A stretch of DNA of 39,059 nucleotides from Candidatus Binatia bacterium (GTDB lineage: Bacteria; Desulfobacterota; Binatia; UBA9968; JAJDTQ01): contig JAJEAI010000008.1 in assembly GCA_022824205.1 (NCBI GenBank), forward strand, positions 1 through 39,059, written 5' to 3'. Positions 32,521 to 39,059 of this stretch are shown in pieces; position 1 is the stretch's first letter; each line of letters starts with the position of its first letter. A program made the position numbers and the translations under genes. The notes under the pieces were generated by a model, which was not told the origin of the DNA, did no database searches, and was given only the letters and a program-made list of their open reading frames with translations.

Positions 32521-33747
32521 TCATGTGCCGCACGCGTCCATGGCCGTGTGTGCCAGCACCTCGGCGCACGTCGCCATTTCGCTGATGAAGATGTAGCTGC
32601 CGTCGGGGCCGGGGTCGAGAAAGCCGCCGCCCGGGCCGTAGTGGAGGCAGGGGATGCCGTGCTTCCAGAGCCAGCAACTGTCGCCGGCGGAGTACGACAT
32701 GGGCAGGTGGGCGCCGATGAGCCCGGGCGGCGCGCCCGTGACCTTCTCGTGGTTTCGCGCCACCGCCTGGACGATGACCGCGTCCGGGGGGACGTCCAGC
32801 GGGTCCATCACCAGGCGCCGGCAGCCCTTGAAGAAGGGCGGTGGCGGGATCTCGATGGCGTAGTCGAAGGCTGCGTCACCGTCCTTCAGAGGGTCGAGAG
32901 CGCGTCTCACGTCCGCGATGACCGAGTCCGCGGTTTGGCCGGGCACGAAGTGGACATCCACGATGACGGTGCAGAGGTCGGGCACATAGGGCGGCTCCGT
33001 CAGCACGTAGCTCTCGCCGCGCCCGCCGATGATGCCGCCGACGTTGAGGCGGGGCAGGGCGGGCAGGTCCGCCCGAGGCGTGCACTTGAACTCCACGTTG
33101 CCCAGGGCCTCGATGACCCGTGTCATCTGTTCCACGGCGTTGACCGTCTCCTCGACCTTGCTCACGTGTCCGGTGACGCCGTAGGTGTGGACGGCGAAGT
33201 GCACGATGCCGCCGTGCACGGTCACGAGATTGCCCAGGCCGAAGGGCTCGGGCAGCACCGCCATGTCGGTGCGGAAGCCGCTCTCCATGAGGAAGTGCGT
33301 GCCCTCGCCGCCCTGAGTCTCGCCCACCACACAGGCCAGCACCAAGTCTCCGCGCAGCTTCACGCCGGCGCGCCGCACCGCCTCGGCCGCGCCGATCATG
33401 GCGGCCACGCCGCCCTTCATGTTCTGCACCCCGTGGCCGTAGAGCCGGTCCCCCTCCACCACCGGCGTCCAGGGGTCGCGCTTGCCGCCGCGGGTGAGGG
33501 AGTTGATGTCGATGTGGCCGTTGAACATGAGGCTCGGACCGCCGCCGGCTCCTTTCAGTGTGGCGATGGTCTGGCAGCGGCCGGGCGCGACTTCCTGCAG
33601 CGTGACGTCGTAACCGCGCTCTGAAAGGTAGTCGCGCAGGAACAGCGCCACCGGCGTCTCGTCGGGGCAGAAGCTCGGGATCTTGATGAGTTCCCCGGCC
33701 AGGTGCACCAACTCCGCGGAGTCGATTTCAATTTCAGGCGTGGTCAT
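32521..33747 (-). CDS. M20-family peptidase-like protein lacking several metal ligands
   Basis: A 408-residue M20 (ArgE/DapE/CPG2-like) protein. The first ligand region is NGHID (H78, D80). The bridging Asp of the GxxDMKGG motif is Asn here (VQNMKGG, N109). The EE pair is ET (GETQGG, E143-T144), so the metal-binding Glu is lost although the catalytic Glu is kept. The usual C-terminal His after the glycine loop is replaced (GPGGGFLDPGPDGSYIFISE). Of five canonical ligands, therefore, three are changed. The protein is otherwise full length with a dimerisation domain (FAVHTYGVTGHVSK). Start: ATG 33747. It may be a binding protein, a one-metal enzyme or an enzyme of altered chemistry. Confidence 0.88.
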   Translation of the reverse strand: MTTPEIEIDSAELVHLAGELIKIPSFCPDETPVALFLRDYLSERGYDVTLQEVAPGRCQTIATLKGAGGGPSLMFNGHIDINSLTRGGKRDPWTPVVEGDRLYGHGVQNMKGGVAAMIGAAEAVRRAGVKLRGDLVLACVVGETQGGEGTHFLMESGFRTDMAVLPEPFGLGNLVTVHGGIVHFAVHTYGVTGHVSKVEETVNAVEQMTRVIEALGNVEFKCTPRADLPALPRLNVGGIIGGRGESYVLTEPPYVPDLCTVIVDVHFVPGQTADSVIADVRRALDPLKDGDAAFDYAIEIPPPPFFKGCRRLVMDPLDVPPDAVIVQAVARNHEKVTGAPPGLIGAHLPMSYSAGDSCWLWKHGIPCLHYGPGGGFLDPGPDGSYIFISEMATCAEVLAHTAMDACGT

Positions 33748-33812
33748 CAAATGCGTTCGTCCGAAGTGCCGGTTGCCGTCTTGTCACGAAATGCCCCCGA
33801 GGCTCCAGGCAG

Positions 33813-33840
33813 GTCATTGCCGCGCATGCGGGAGTCCAGG
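33813..33840. repeat. Single REP-like palindromic unit, diverged
   Basis: GTCATTGCCGCGCATGCGGGAGTCCAGG. Two substitutions against the family core (ATTGCCGC, GCGGGAGT) keep the ends but weaken the stem. It lies between the two M20-type genes. Confidence 0.75.
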
Positions 33841-33854
33841 GGCCTCAAGGGTCC

Positions 33855-35162
33855 TCATCCGCCCGCGTTGGACGCTGTAAGCCGCAGCACCAGCCCGGCC
33901 ATGAGCATGGCGCCGTGGGCCAGGGCGCGCTCGTCCACGTCGAAAGTGGACGTGTGGTGCCCCGTGGGGGTGCCGCCGCCCAGCAGAAAGTAGAGGGATT
34001 TGCCGCCTCGTTCCTGGACCCGGCGCATGAAGTAGGTGGCGTCCTCGCCACCCCCCAGGGGCCGGGCGTCGTGGACGCGGAAATCCACGGGCGAAGACCC
34101 GGCCACCCGGGCCAGGTGGTCCTTCATCTCGCCGTCGGACTTGGCGACGATGGTGCGGCCGGTGATCTCGCTGGTGACCTCGACCCCCTGGAGCGTGGCC
34201 GCGCCTTCGATGCAGCGGCGCGCGCCTTCCTCCATGAGTTCGCAGATCTCGTCGGTGCCGCCGCGCACCTCGTACTTCATGTGGGCCCCGGACGGCACCA
34301 CGTTGGTGCCGGTGCCGGCGTTCAGCACCCCGACGTTGACGAAGGTGGCACCCTGGCCGTTGCGTGGCAGGGCGTGCAGCGCCAGGGTGGCCTGGCACGC
34401 CGCCAAGAGCGCGTTGCGGCCCCGTTCCGGCGCGCCGCCGGCGTGGGACGCCACGCCGCGGAAACGCGCCTCCATCTTCACGGACGAGAGGAAGTGGGTG
34501 GCCTCCAGCGCCACCTCGCCCAAGGGCAGCGCCGGCCCGCCCATGTGCAGGCAGGCGAAGTAGTCGGCGTCGTCCACCACCCCGGCCTCCACCATGGGAT
34601 GGGCGCCGCGGCCACCTTCCTCCGCTGGCTGGAACAGGAGCTTCACGCGCCCGCGCCAGTCCGGGTTCGTGGCCAGCAGCTCGGCCGCGCCCAGGCCGAT
34701 GGTCACGTGGGCATCGTGGCCGCAGGCGTGCATGACGTCGGGCTTTCCGGAGGCAAACCCCCGCGCCACCGGCGGGTGCGCCGGGTCGTCGGACTCCGCC
34801 ACCTCGGTGGCGTCCATGTCGAAGCGCAGCGCCACCGTGGGGCCGTCGCCGCGCTCCAGGATGCCCACCGCCCCCGGGACCGCGATGTCCCGCGCCAACT
34901 CGCCCGCCTGGGCGCGGCTCTCCCGCACCACCGCCTCGTCGGGCCAGCCGCGCACCGCGTCGGGGTGGATGCAGTCCGAACCCGTCTCGACCCGGTAGCC
35001 CAGCTCGCGCAGCCGCTGCACCACCATGCCGGTGGTGCGGAATTCGGTCCAGCCCGCCTCGGGGTGGCGGTGCAGGCTGCGCCGGATGTCGGTCAAGTCG
35101 GGGAGACTCGACTCGGCCCGGCGTGCCAGCTCTTTCAGGTATCCATTGAGTTGTTGTGCCAT
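33855..35162 (-). CDS. M20D amidohydrolase (AbgA/HipO-like)
   Basis: A 435-residue M20D family amidohydrolase. The metal site is intact: MHACGHDAH (Cys bridging type), PAEEGG with the EE pair, CLHMG, and GGGTPTGHHTSTFDVDE for the last His. The first domain begins with RRSLHRHPEAGWTEFRTT, the N-terminal signature of the subfamily. Members cleave N-acyl amino acids, p-aminobenzoyl-glutamate or IAA-amino acids. The ATG is preceded by GGTAGG. It follows the LLM gene by 130 bases and precedes the degenerate M20 gene, which suggests a pathway for amide or peptide degradation. Confidence 0.93.
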   Translation of the reverse strand: MAQQLNGYLKELARRAESSLPDLTDIRRSLHRHPEAGWTEFRTTGMVVQRLRELGYRVETGSDCIHPDAVRGWPDEAVVRESRAQAGELARDIAVPGAVGILERGDGPTVALRFDMDATEVAESDDPAHPPVARGFASGKPDVMHACGHDAHVTIGLGAAELLATNPDWRGRVKLLFQPAEEGGRGAHPMVEAGVVDDADYFACLHMGGPALPLGEVALEATHFLSSVKMEARFRGVASHAGGAPERGRNALLAACQATLALHALPRNGQGATFVNVGVLNAGTGTNVVPSGAHMKYEVRGGTDEICELMEEGARRCIEGAATLQGVEVTSEITGRTIVAKSDGEMKDHLARVAGSSPVDFRVHDARPLGGGEDATYFMRRVQERGGKSLYFLLGGGTPTGHHTSTFDVDERALAHGAMLMAGLVLRLTASNAGG

Positions 35163-35292
35163 AACCTACCCATATTCCTGGGAAGACACTGACAAATTGT
35201 GCCGGAGCCCTTCGTCCCAAGCGTAGCAAAAGGCAGTCGCAGGGCACCGTCTCGCTCGGCGGCAATCGATCAGACTTTCCATCAGCGGGGGT

Positions 35293-36267
35293 CTACCCGT
35301 CCCGCGCGATTTCCACCACGCGCCTGCGCTGCTCCTGGGTGCCGAGGGGCATGAACAGGGGCAGGTCGAGACCGCCCTGGACGAACTCGTCCAGGCGCCG
35401 GCGGCATTCGTCCGGTGTTCCGGTCACGGAATGCGCGTACACCACTTCGTCGCTGATGAGGCCCTTGGCCTCGTCCCATGCGCGCCGGCCGATGGCGTCC
35501 GCGAGGCGATCCTGGTCCACGGCGCCGCCGCCGAGGCGGATGTTCTCGGCGTGGTGCTTGTTGCGGAAGATGTACGCAAGAAAGGTCTTGGTGGCGTCCA
35601 TGGCCTCCCGCGGGTCGTCGGAAACCGAAGCCGCGATGAACCCGGCGACGTCTCCCGTGGCGTCCTTCCCGGCGCGGGCGGCCCCCGCCTCCACTTCGTC
35701 GACGCAGCGCCGGATGTACGCCGGGGTGCAGCCGGCGGACAGCAGCACGCCGTCGGCCACCGCGCCCGCCAGGCGCAGCATTCCGGGCCTGACCGCCGTC
35801 ATGTAGATGGGGATCTCGGTGCCGGGCGTGAGTCCCATGCTCGCCCCGTTCACGGTGAACATCTCCCCCTCGAAACGTACCGTCTCGCCCGCGAGGAGGG
35901 CGCGCAGCAGCGTCATGTACTCGCGCATGGTCCTGAGCATCCGCTCGGCCTCGATGCCGATCTCCCGGAGCGCCGTCGGGTTGGCCGTGCCCGCCGTGGC
36001 CGCCACGCGTCCGGGCGCGAACTCTTCCATGGTGGCCAGCGCCATGGCGGTGACCATGGGATGACGCGAGTAGGGGCTGAGCGGCGCGGGGTTGACCTTG
36101 ATGCGCGGGGTGCGGGCCAGGAACGCCATGGCCGAGGCGATGGAGTCCCGGAAGCAGATGTGGTCCGACATCCAGATGGAATCCATGCCGATCTCGTCAG
36201 CCAGTTGCGCCAACTCGATCATCTCCTGGATCGAGTAGAAACCGTCGAAACACAAGCCTGCGTGCAT
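35293..36267 (-). CDS. LLM-class flavin-dependent oxidoreductase
   Basis: A 324-residue luciferase-like TIM-barrel flavin enzyme. Family marks are MDSIWMSDHICF near the N-terminus and PRIKVNPAPLSPYSRHPMVTAMALATMEEFAPGRV in the middle. IPIYMTAVRPGMLRLAGAVADGVLLSAG is the cofactor-binding core, and VTGTPDECRRRLDEFVQGGLD the C-terminal part. F420 or FMN use cannot be decided. The ATG at 36267 was chosen because upstream in-frame codons lack family similarity. It begins a minus-strand hydrolase series, so it may carry out a monooxygenation or reduction in the same catabolic route. Confidence 0.9.
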   Translation of the reverse strand: MHAGLCFDGFYSIQEMIELAQLADEIGMDSIWMSDHICFRDSIASAMAFLARTPRIKVNPAPLSPYSRHPMVTAMALATMEEFAPGRVAATAGTANPTALREIGIEAERMLRTMREYMTLLRALLAGETVRFEGEMFTVNGASMGLTPGTEIPIYMTAVRPGMLRLAGAVADGVLLSAGCTPAYIRRCVDEVEAGAARAGKDATGDVAGFIAASVSDDPREAMDATKTFLAYIFRNKHHAENIRLGGGAVDQDRLADAIGRRAWDEAKGLISDEVVYAHSVTGTPDECRRRLDEFVQGGLDLPLFMPLGTQEQRRRVVEIARDG

Positions 36268-36421
36268 GGCGGACAGAGTAGAACAACGGGGAGGGGAATG
36301 GAAGACGGCGCCAGCGGTCGGGAGCGAGGAGTGTCTCATCCTCGGCGAGGGGAAGATGCTCCGGCTCGAATGGCGGTTTTCTGTCGCCGGAGTTCGGAAG
36401 GGGCGCGGTGACCACTTCGAC

Positions 36422-36450
36422 TTGACCGTTATGACTCCGATTGTTAGAAA
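36422..36450 (+). promoter_or_regulatory. Sigma70-like promoter of the unidentified gene at 36483
   Basis: TTGACC (36422-36427), a 17-base spacer and TAGAAA (36445-36450). Transcription would start near 36457. The downstream AT-rich leader carries GAGAGG before the ATG at 36483. Confidence 0.5.
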
Positions 36451-36482
36451 ATACGAAAAAACAATTTTCCGAGAGGTTTACC

Positions 36483-37328
36483 ATGCCGCTGGTCACCGTC
36501 AAACCGAGGGAAAGCGACGATGGCCGGAGCATTACTGGAACCGCAGGAGTACCGGACATGACGGACGCCGGTTCGCTGGTTCAGGATACCATTTTCAGGG
36601 TCCTGGAAGCCGCGCCGCGCGGTCGGACGGTTGAACGCCTCCGCACGCAGTTGGCCGAGGCCGGAGCAACTGTCGGCAAGGACGAGATTGTACGAGCCCT
36701 TGCGAACATGAACGAGCGCCAACTGGTCCAATTCGGCGCGGCGCGGCGATGGCATGTCCGCCGGCAACGGGACAAGACGGGAACTGCGGCTCCCGGCAGA
36801 CCAGACGAATACCTGGTTGCAATCCTTTGCCAAGCGACTGCGGGTGAGGCGGCAGCGGTAGAGCCGGACGTGCAGCACGGGCGGATTGACGCAAGCATGG
36901 ACCTGCTGCGACAGCTCCTGCCCTACTATCAGGAAGCCCTGCGACACGGTGACAGCGGCCAGCCCCAGGCATTTGCGAACCAGTACGGGGAAAACTCCGC
37001 TCTACTGGAGCCGGACAAGCCTTGGTGGCCGAAGGCGGAACATGGCCGCAAGTTGGTCATTCCTCTGTCACGTGTCCCGGATGGCCTGCGGTCCCGTCTG
37101 GCGAAACAACACACCCGGCATCTGTTGTTGGGATATCCGTTACACCTGGTGGCGCCTCGCAACGAGGAAAGCGATGTCTCCATCCGCCCCGTTTCGGTCT
37201 TCCGTTGCCGCTTCGATCAGACGGATACCCATCTGCACATCCGCGTTCCGGTGGCCAGACCAACGATTGTTCGAGACTGGCTGCGAGACCAAGTGAAGTA
37301 CACCCCAATGTTGCAAAAAAGTTCGTGA
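36483..37328 (+). CDS. Unidentified protein with winged-helix-like N-part
   Basis: A 281-residue protein that I do not recognise. Residues about 28-85 (VQDTIFRVLEAAPRGRTVERLRTQL...IVRALANMNERQLVQFGAARRWHV) look like a winged-helix DNA-binding unit. The C-terminal half (KPWWPKAEHGRKLVIPLSRVPDGLRSRLAKQHTRHLLLGYPLHLV..., then a beta-rich stretch) has no familiar motif. The start is set by the promoter and ribosome site; the in-frame TTG at 36441 falls inside the promoter. The frame ends in TGA just before a REP unit and a gene remnant in the same frame, so the protein may be a truncated form of a longer one. Base use is less GC-biased than in flanking genes. Confidence 0.7.
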   Translation: MPLVTVKPRESDDGRSITGTAGVPDMTDAGSLVQDTIFRVLEAAPRGRTVERLRTQLAEAGATVGKDEIVRALANMNERQLVQFGAARRWHVRRQRDKTGTAAPGRPDEYLVAILCQATAGEAAAVEPDVQHGRIDASMDLLRQLLPYYQEALRHGDSGQPQAFANQYGENSALLEPDKPWWPKAEHGRKLVIPLSRVPDGLRSRLAKQHTRHLLLGYPLHLVAPRNEESDVSIRPVSVFRCRFDQTDTHLHIRVPVARPTIVRDWLRDQVKYTPMLQKSS

Positions 37329-37349
37329 ACCGCAGCAAGCCCTACGATC

Positions 37350-37372
37350 GTCATTCCCGCGAAAGCGGGAAC
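37350..37372. repeat. Single REP-like palindromic unit beside a gene remnant
   Basis: GTCATTCCCGC, GAAA, GCGGGAA. The core is perfect but the usual TCCAGG end is replaced by CCCTAC. It sits 22 bases after the stop of the unidentified gene and directly before the coding remnant. Confidence 0.85.
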
Positions 37373-37382
37373 CCTACTCCTC

Positions 37383-37634
37383 ACCTACAGTGACATTCTC
37401 GACCCCGATCACGACCCGGCCGCCAGACAGGTTCTGGCCGCGCTGGGCACGGCTGAGCGCAGGCTCGGCCTTGCCACTCAGACCGATGGATCTAAAGCTC
37501 GCAGCCCATCACCCCTTGCGGCCAAGCGCCTGCGCGCCAACGCCGAGATCATCGGCGAGCTTAAGGAGTTCATCCATCGTAAGGGCGGCAACCCCAACCT
37601 CATACGGCGCATCGACGCTCTTGATGAGGAGTGA
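37383..37634 (+). pseudogene. C-terminal remnant of an unidentified gene
   Basis: About 83 codons without a start codon. They read LTYSDILDPDHDPAARQVLAALGTAERR near the beginning and end in a lysine/arginine-rich helix (KEFIHRKGGNPNLIRRIDALDEE) before TGA 37632-37634. Codon usage is protein-like. It is in the same frame as the gene ending at 37328, with only the TGA, 22 bases and the REP unit between. It may be the tail of that gene cut off by REP insertion and mutation, or an unrelated fragment. The stretch 37635-37793 holds no gene, only the palindrome at 37696. Confidence 0.5.
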
Positions 37635-37695
37635 CGGGTATGGACCAGCCACGTGCCTGCGCCGCAGAACGTGCGGAGAGCCGTGGGTAGTAGGC

Positions 37696-37719
37696 CGGGT
37701 TAACCAAACGCGTAACCCG
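37696..37719. repeat. Palindromic element with CGGGTTA/TAACCCG ends
   Basis: CGGGTTA (37696-37702) and its exact complement TAACCCG (37713-37719) enclose a ten-base loop. From general knowledge, similar GGTCGGGTTA...TAACCCGAC elements occur as dispersed repeats in many proteobacteria, so this is probably a second REP family. Only one copy is seen in this window. Confidence 0.45.
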
Positions 37720-37793
37720 ACACGTTCCGGCGGGTCGTTGCCGGATCATCCATAACCGAACCAGCCTGTGTGGGACTCATCCCATGGCGTCAG

Positions 37794-38903
37794 TCATGGA
37801 AAGCCGGTTTGGAGGATGCCGTGGAGGGAGGCTGGGTCCGCACCCTCCAACCCCATGTCGGCCAGGGTAAGGCCATCGCGGCGATAGTCGGTGCGGTTCA
37901 TCTCCGACGCCAGCGTGATGAGGGCGTCGATCACCGGCGTGTCGATGCCCAGCAGGGCGGCCAGCTCGGCCATGGGCACGAGGCCGTAGCCCACGTCCTC
38001 GTGCACGTAGCGGTGATCGTGGGTGGTGGGCGACACGATGGTCTTGTTGGGCTCGCTCTCCTGCGTGGCCTGGTAGACGTCACCGCTTGCAAGGGCCGCG
38101 TCGGAGGTGAGGCCGGCGGCGTGGAAGATCTCCACGAAGGTGCGGGGCCGAAGCCCCAGGGCGCGCACGATGGCCAGCCGTTCCCGGTCCACTCCCTCGA
38201 TCATGCGCGCCACCGAAGGCGACAGGGCCTCCCGGTAGAAGAGCATCGCGCCGCCGTGCTGCTCGATCCAGCCGGCGTTCCCCACCATTCCCGCGGGGTG
38301 CATGATGGCGTTGATGTTGGAGAGGCCCGTGTCCAGCACGTTTTCCGCCGGCACGACGTTGGGGAACACCGCGGCCACGTCCGGCAGGATCTCCGGCCCA
38401 TGGGCGGCGGGGAAGGCCGCGCAGGCGAGGTTGGCGGTGCGGCGGTAGACTTCCACGCGTGCCGCTCCGGCCATGCGGCAGATACAGGTGAGGGTGACGG
38501 TCTCGCAGCAGCGGACGGGGACGCCGCAGCCCGCGCGCCGCAACTCGTGCACGAAGTGCAGGCTGCCTCCGGTCTGCCCCGGATTGAGGTGGACGATCCG
38601 CTCCTCGGTCAGGAGCGGCGCCAGTGAGCGCGCCATGAACGCATGGGCCACGGCCGGAGCGGCGATGGTGACGAGGTCGGCGCCGGCGACGGCCTCTTCC
38701 ATGGCCGTCGTCATGCGGTGCGGTCGTGCGAAACTCTCCTGGCCGCCTTCCACCAATTCGATGCCGCCGCGCTGCACCAGCGGTGCCAGCGTATTCTCCG
38801 AACGGGAGTAGAGCCGCGTCTCGAAACCCCGGTTGGCGAGATCCGCCGCGGTGGCACAACCGCCGTTGCCCGCGCCCAGAACCGCTATCTTCGTGATGCT
38901 CAT
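37794..38903 (-). CDS. Octopine/nopaline dehydrogenase family protein
   Basis: A 369-residue NAD(P)-dependent enzyme. The N-terminal Rossmann domain starts with KIAVLGAGNGGCATAADLA (GxGNGG). The C-terminal domain has LSNINAIMHPAGMVGNAGWIEQ, with the His used in catalysis by octopine dehydrogenases, and ending with TYRRDG-like segments. The family reductively condenses amino acids with 2-oxo acids or reduces related substrates. It lacks close opine-synthesis neighbours, so the substrate is open. The ATG at 38903 has GAGG 11 bases upstream. REP palindromes lie immediately upstream of it. Confidence 0.9.
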   Translation of the reverse strand: MSITKIAVLGAGNGGCATAADLANRGFETRLYSRSENTLAPLVQRGGIELVEGGQESFARPHRMTTAMEEAVAGADLVTIAAPAVAHAFMARSLAPLLTEERIVHLNPGQTGGSLHFVHELRRAGCGVPVRCCETVTLTCICRMAGAARVEVYRRTANLACAAFPAAHGPEILPDVAAVFPNVVPAENVLDTGLSNINAIMHPAGMVGNAGWIEQHGGAMLFYREALSPSVARMIEGVDRERLAIVRALGLRPRTFVEIFHAAGLTSDAALASGDVYQATQESEPNKTIVSPTTHDHRYVHEDVGYGLVPMAELAALLGIDTPVIDALITLASEMNRTDYRRDGLTLADMGLEGADPASLHGILQTGFP

Positions 38904-38928
38904 AGTGAACCCGCCGCCTCAAACCGTC

Positions 38929-38982
38929 ATTCCCGCGCAAGCTTGCCCTCGACCCTGATCGGGGGCAAGCTTGCGCGGGAAT
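38929..38982. repeat. Perfect 20-base inverted repeat, REP-related
   Basis: Arms 38929-38948 and 38963-38982 are exact complements, starting ATTCCCGCGCAAGC, with a 14-base loop. The outer eight bases match the REP core seen elsewhere. It lies just upstream of the octopine-dehydrogenase-family gene. Confidence 0.9.
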
Positions 38983-39023
38983 CACGACCAGAAGGGCCTG
39001 TCCTATATGGCCCGGTTCTCCTC

Positions 39024-39050
39024 CCTGGATTTCCGCATGCGCGGGAATCA
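39024..39050. repeat. REP-like unit at window edge
   Basis: CCTGGATTTCCGC, AT, GCGCGGGAATCA, the reverse orientation of the family with one substitution in the stem. The two units at 38929 and 39024 could form another doublet; sequence beyond the window would tell. Confidence 0.75.
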
Positions 39051-39059
39051 CCCATGTCG

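Noticed and set aside
36441..36482. TTG start for the unidentified gene, 14 codons earlier
   Set aside because: It falls inside the TTGACC-N17-TAGAAA promoter, whereas the ATG at 36483 has GAGAGG at good spacing.
4335..39050. CRISPR array as an explanation for the repeats
   Set aside because: The repeats are palindromic, irregularly scattered over 35 kb and not in an evenly spaced array; no cas genes are present.

Overview
The window is a GC-rich piece of a Gram-negative bacterial chromosome. An outer-membrane lipid-transport protein (MlaC-like), a bifunctional SpoT/Rel with an RFKD motif and a yicC-gmk-spoT block point to a diderm bacterium. The order yicC-gmk-spoT, the UPF0182 protein and the wealth of UbiD decarboxylases, amidohydrolases, M20 peptidases and LLM flavin enzymes suggest an uncultured lineage of deltaproteobacterial grade (for example Binatota, Tectomicrobia or a relative). 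This placement is an inference from gene content, not from a phylogeny.

Left end (1-2.6 kb): two toxin-antitoxin modules flank a secreted TPR protein. One is a RES-domain toxin (cut by the window edge) with an unusual excisionase-like antitoxin; the other is an AbrB-PIN pair. From 2.6 to 9 kb come a sugar-nucleotide-type epimerase with an alpha/beta hydrolase, a long fold-back repeat, a DUF3750 protein coupled to a DMT transporter, a tandem pair of amidohydrolases and a small ribbon-helix-helix-like gene.

From 9 to 15.2 kb a tripartite tricarboxylate transporter operon (tctC-tctA-tctB, minus strand) diverges from a UbiD decarboxylase, a 48-residue zinc ribbon and a NadD-like nucleotidyltransferase. 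The shared intergenic region carries two promoter-like sites, which suggests uptake and prFMN-dependent decarboxylation of an organic acid. From 15.5 to 17.4 kb an isoaspartyl-peptidase-type Ntn hydrolase and a dipeptide epimerase overlap, as expected for salvage of peptide or murein fragments. From 17.6 to 28.1 kb a plus-strand run encodes a dienelactone-hydrolase-like enzyme, MlaC, a Nudix hydrolase, a ThDP enzyme, UPF0182, YicC, guanylate kinase and SpoT. Convergent rpmB follows.

From 28.5 kb come a coiled-coil/AT-hook protein and a second UbiD. A minus-strand series then encodes a secreted BFN-PDZ fusion, a DUF6282 hydrolase, an M20 protein lacking several metal ligands, an intact M20D amidohydrolase and an LLM oxidoreductase. 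The right end holds an unidentified gene followed by a gene remnant, then an octopine/nopaline-dehydrogenase-family enzyme.

The most unusual structural feature is a dispersed family of short palindromes with core ATTCCCGC...GCGGGAAT. They occur singly and as inverted doublets (REPIN-like), always between genes. Two doublets are extended into long fold-backs. No tRNA, rRNA, CRISPR array, IS transposase or prophage genes were seen.
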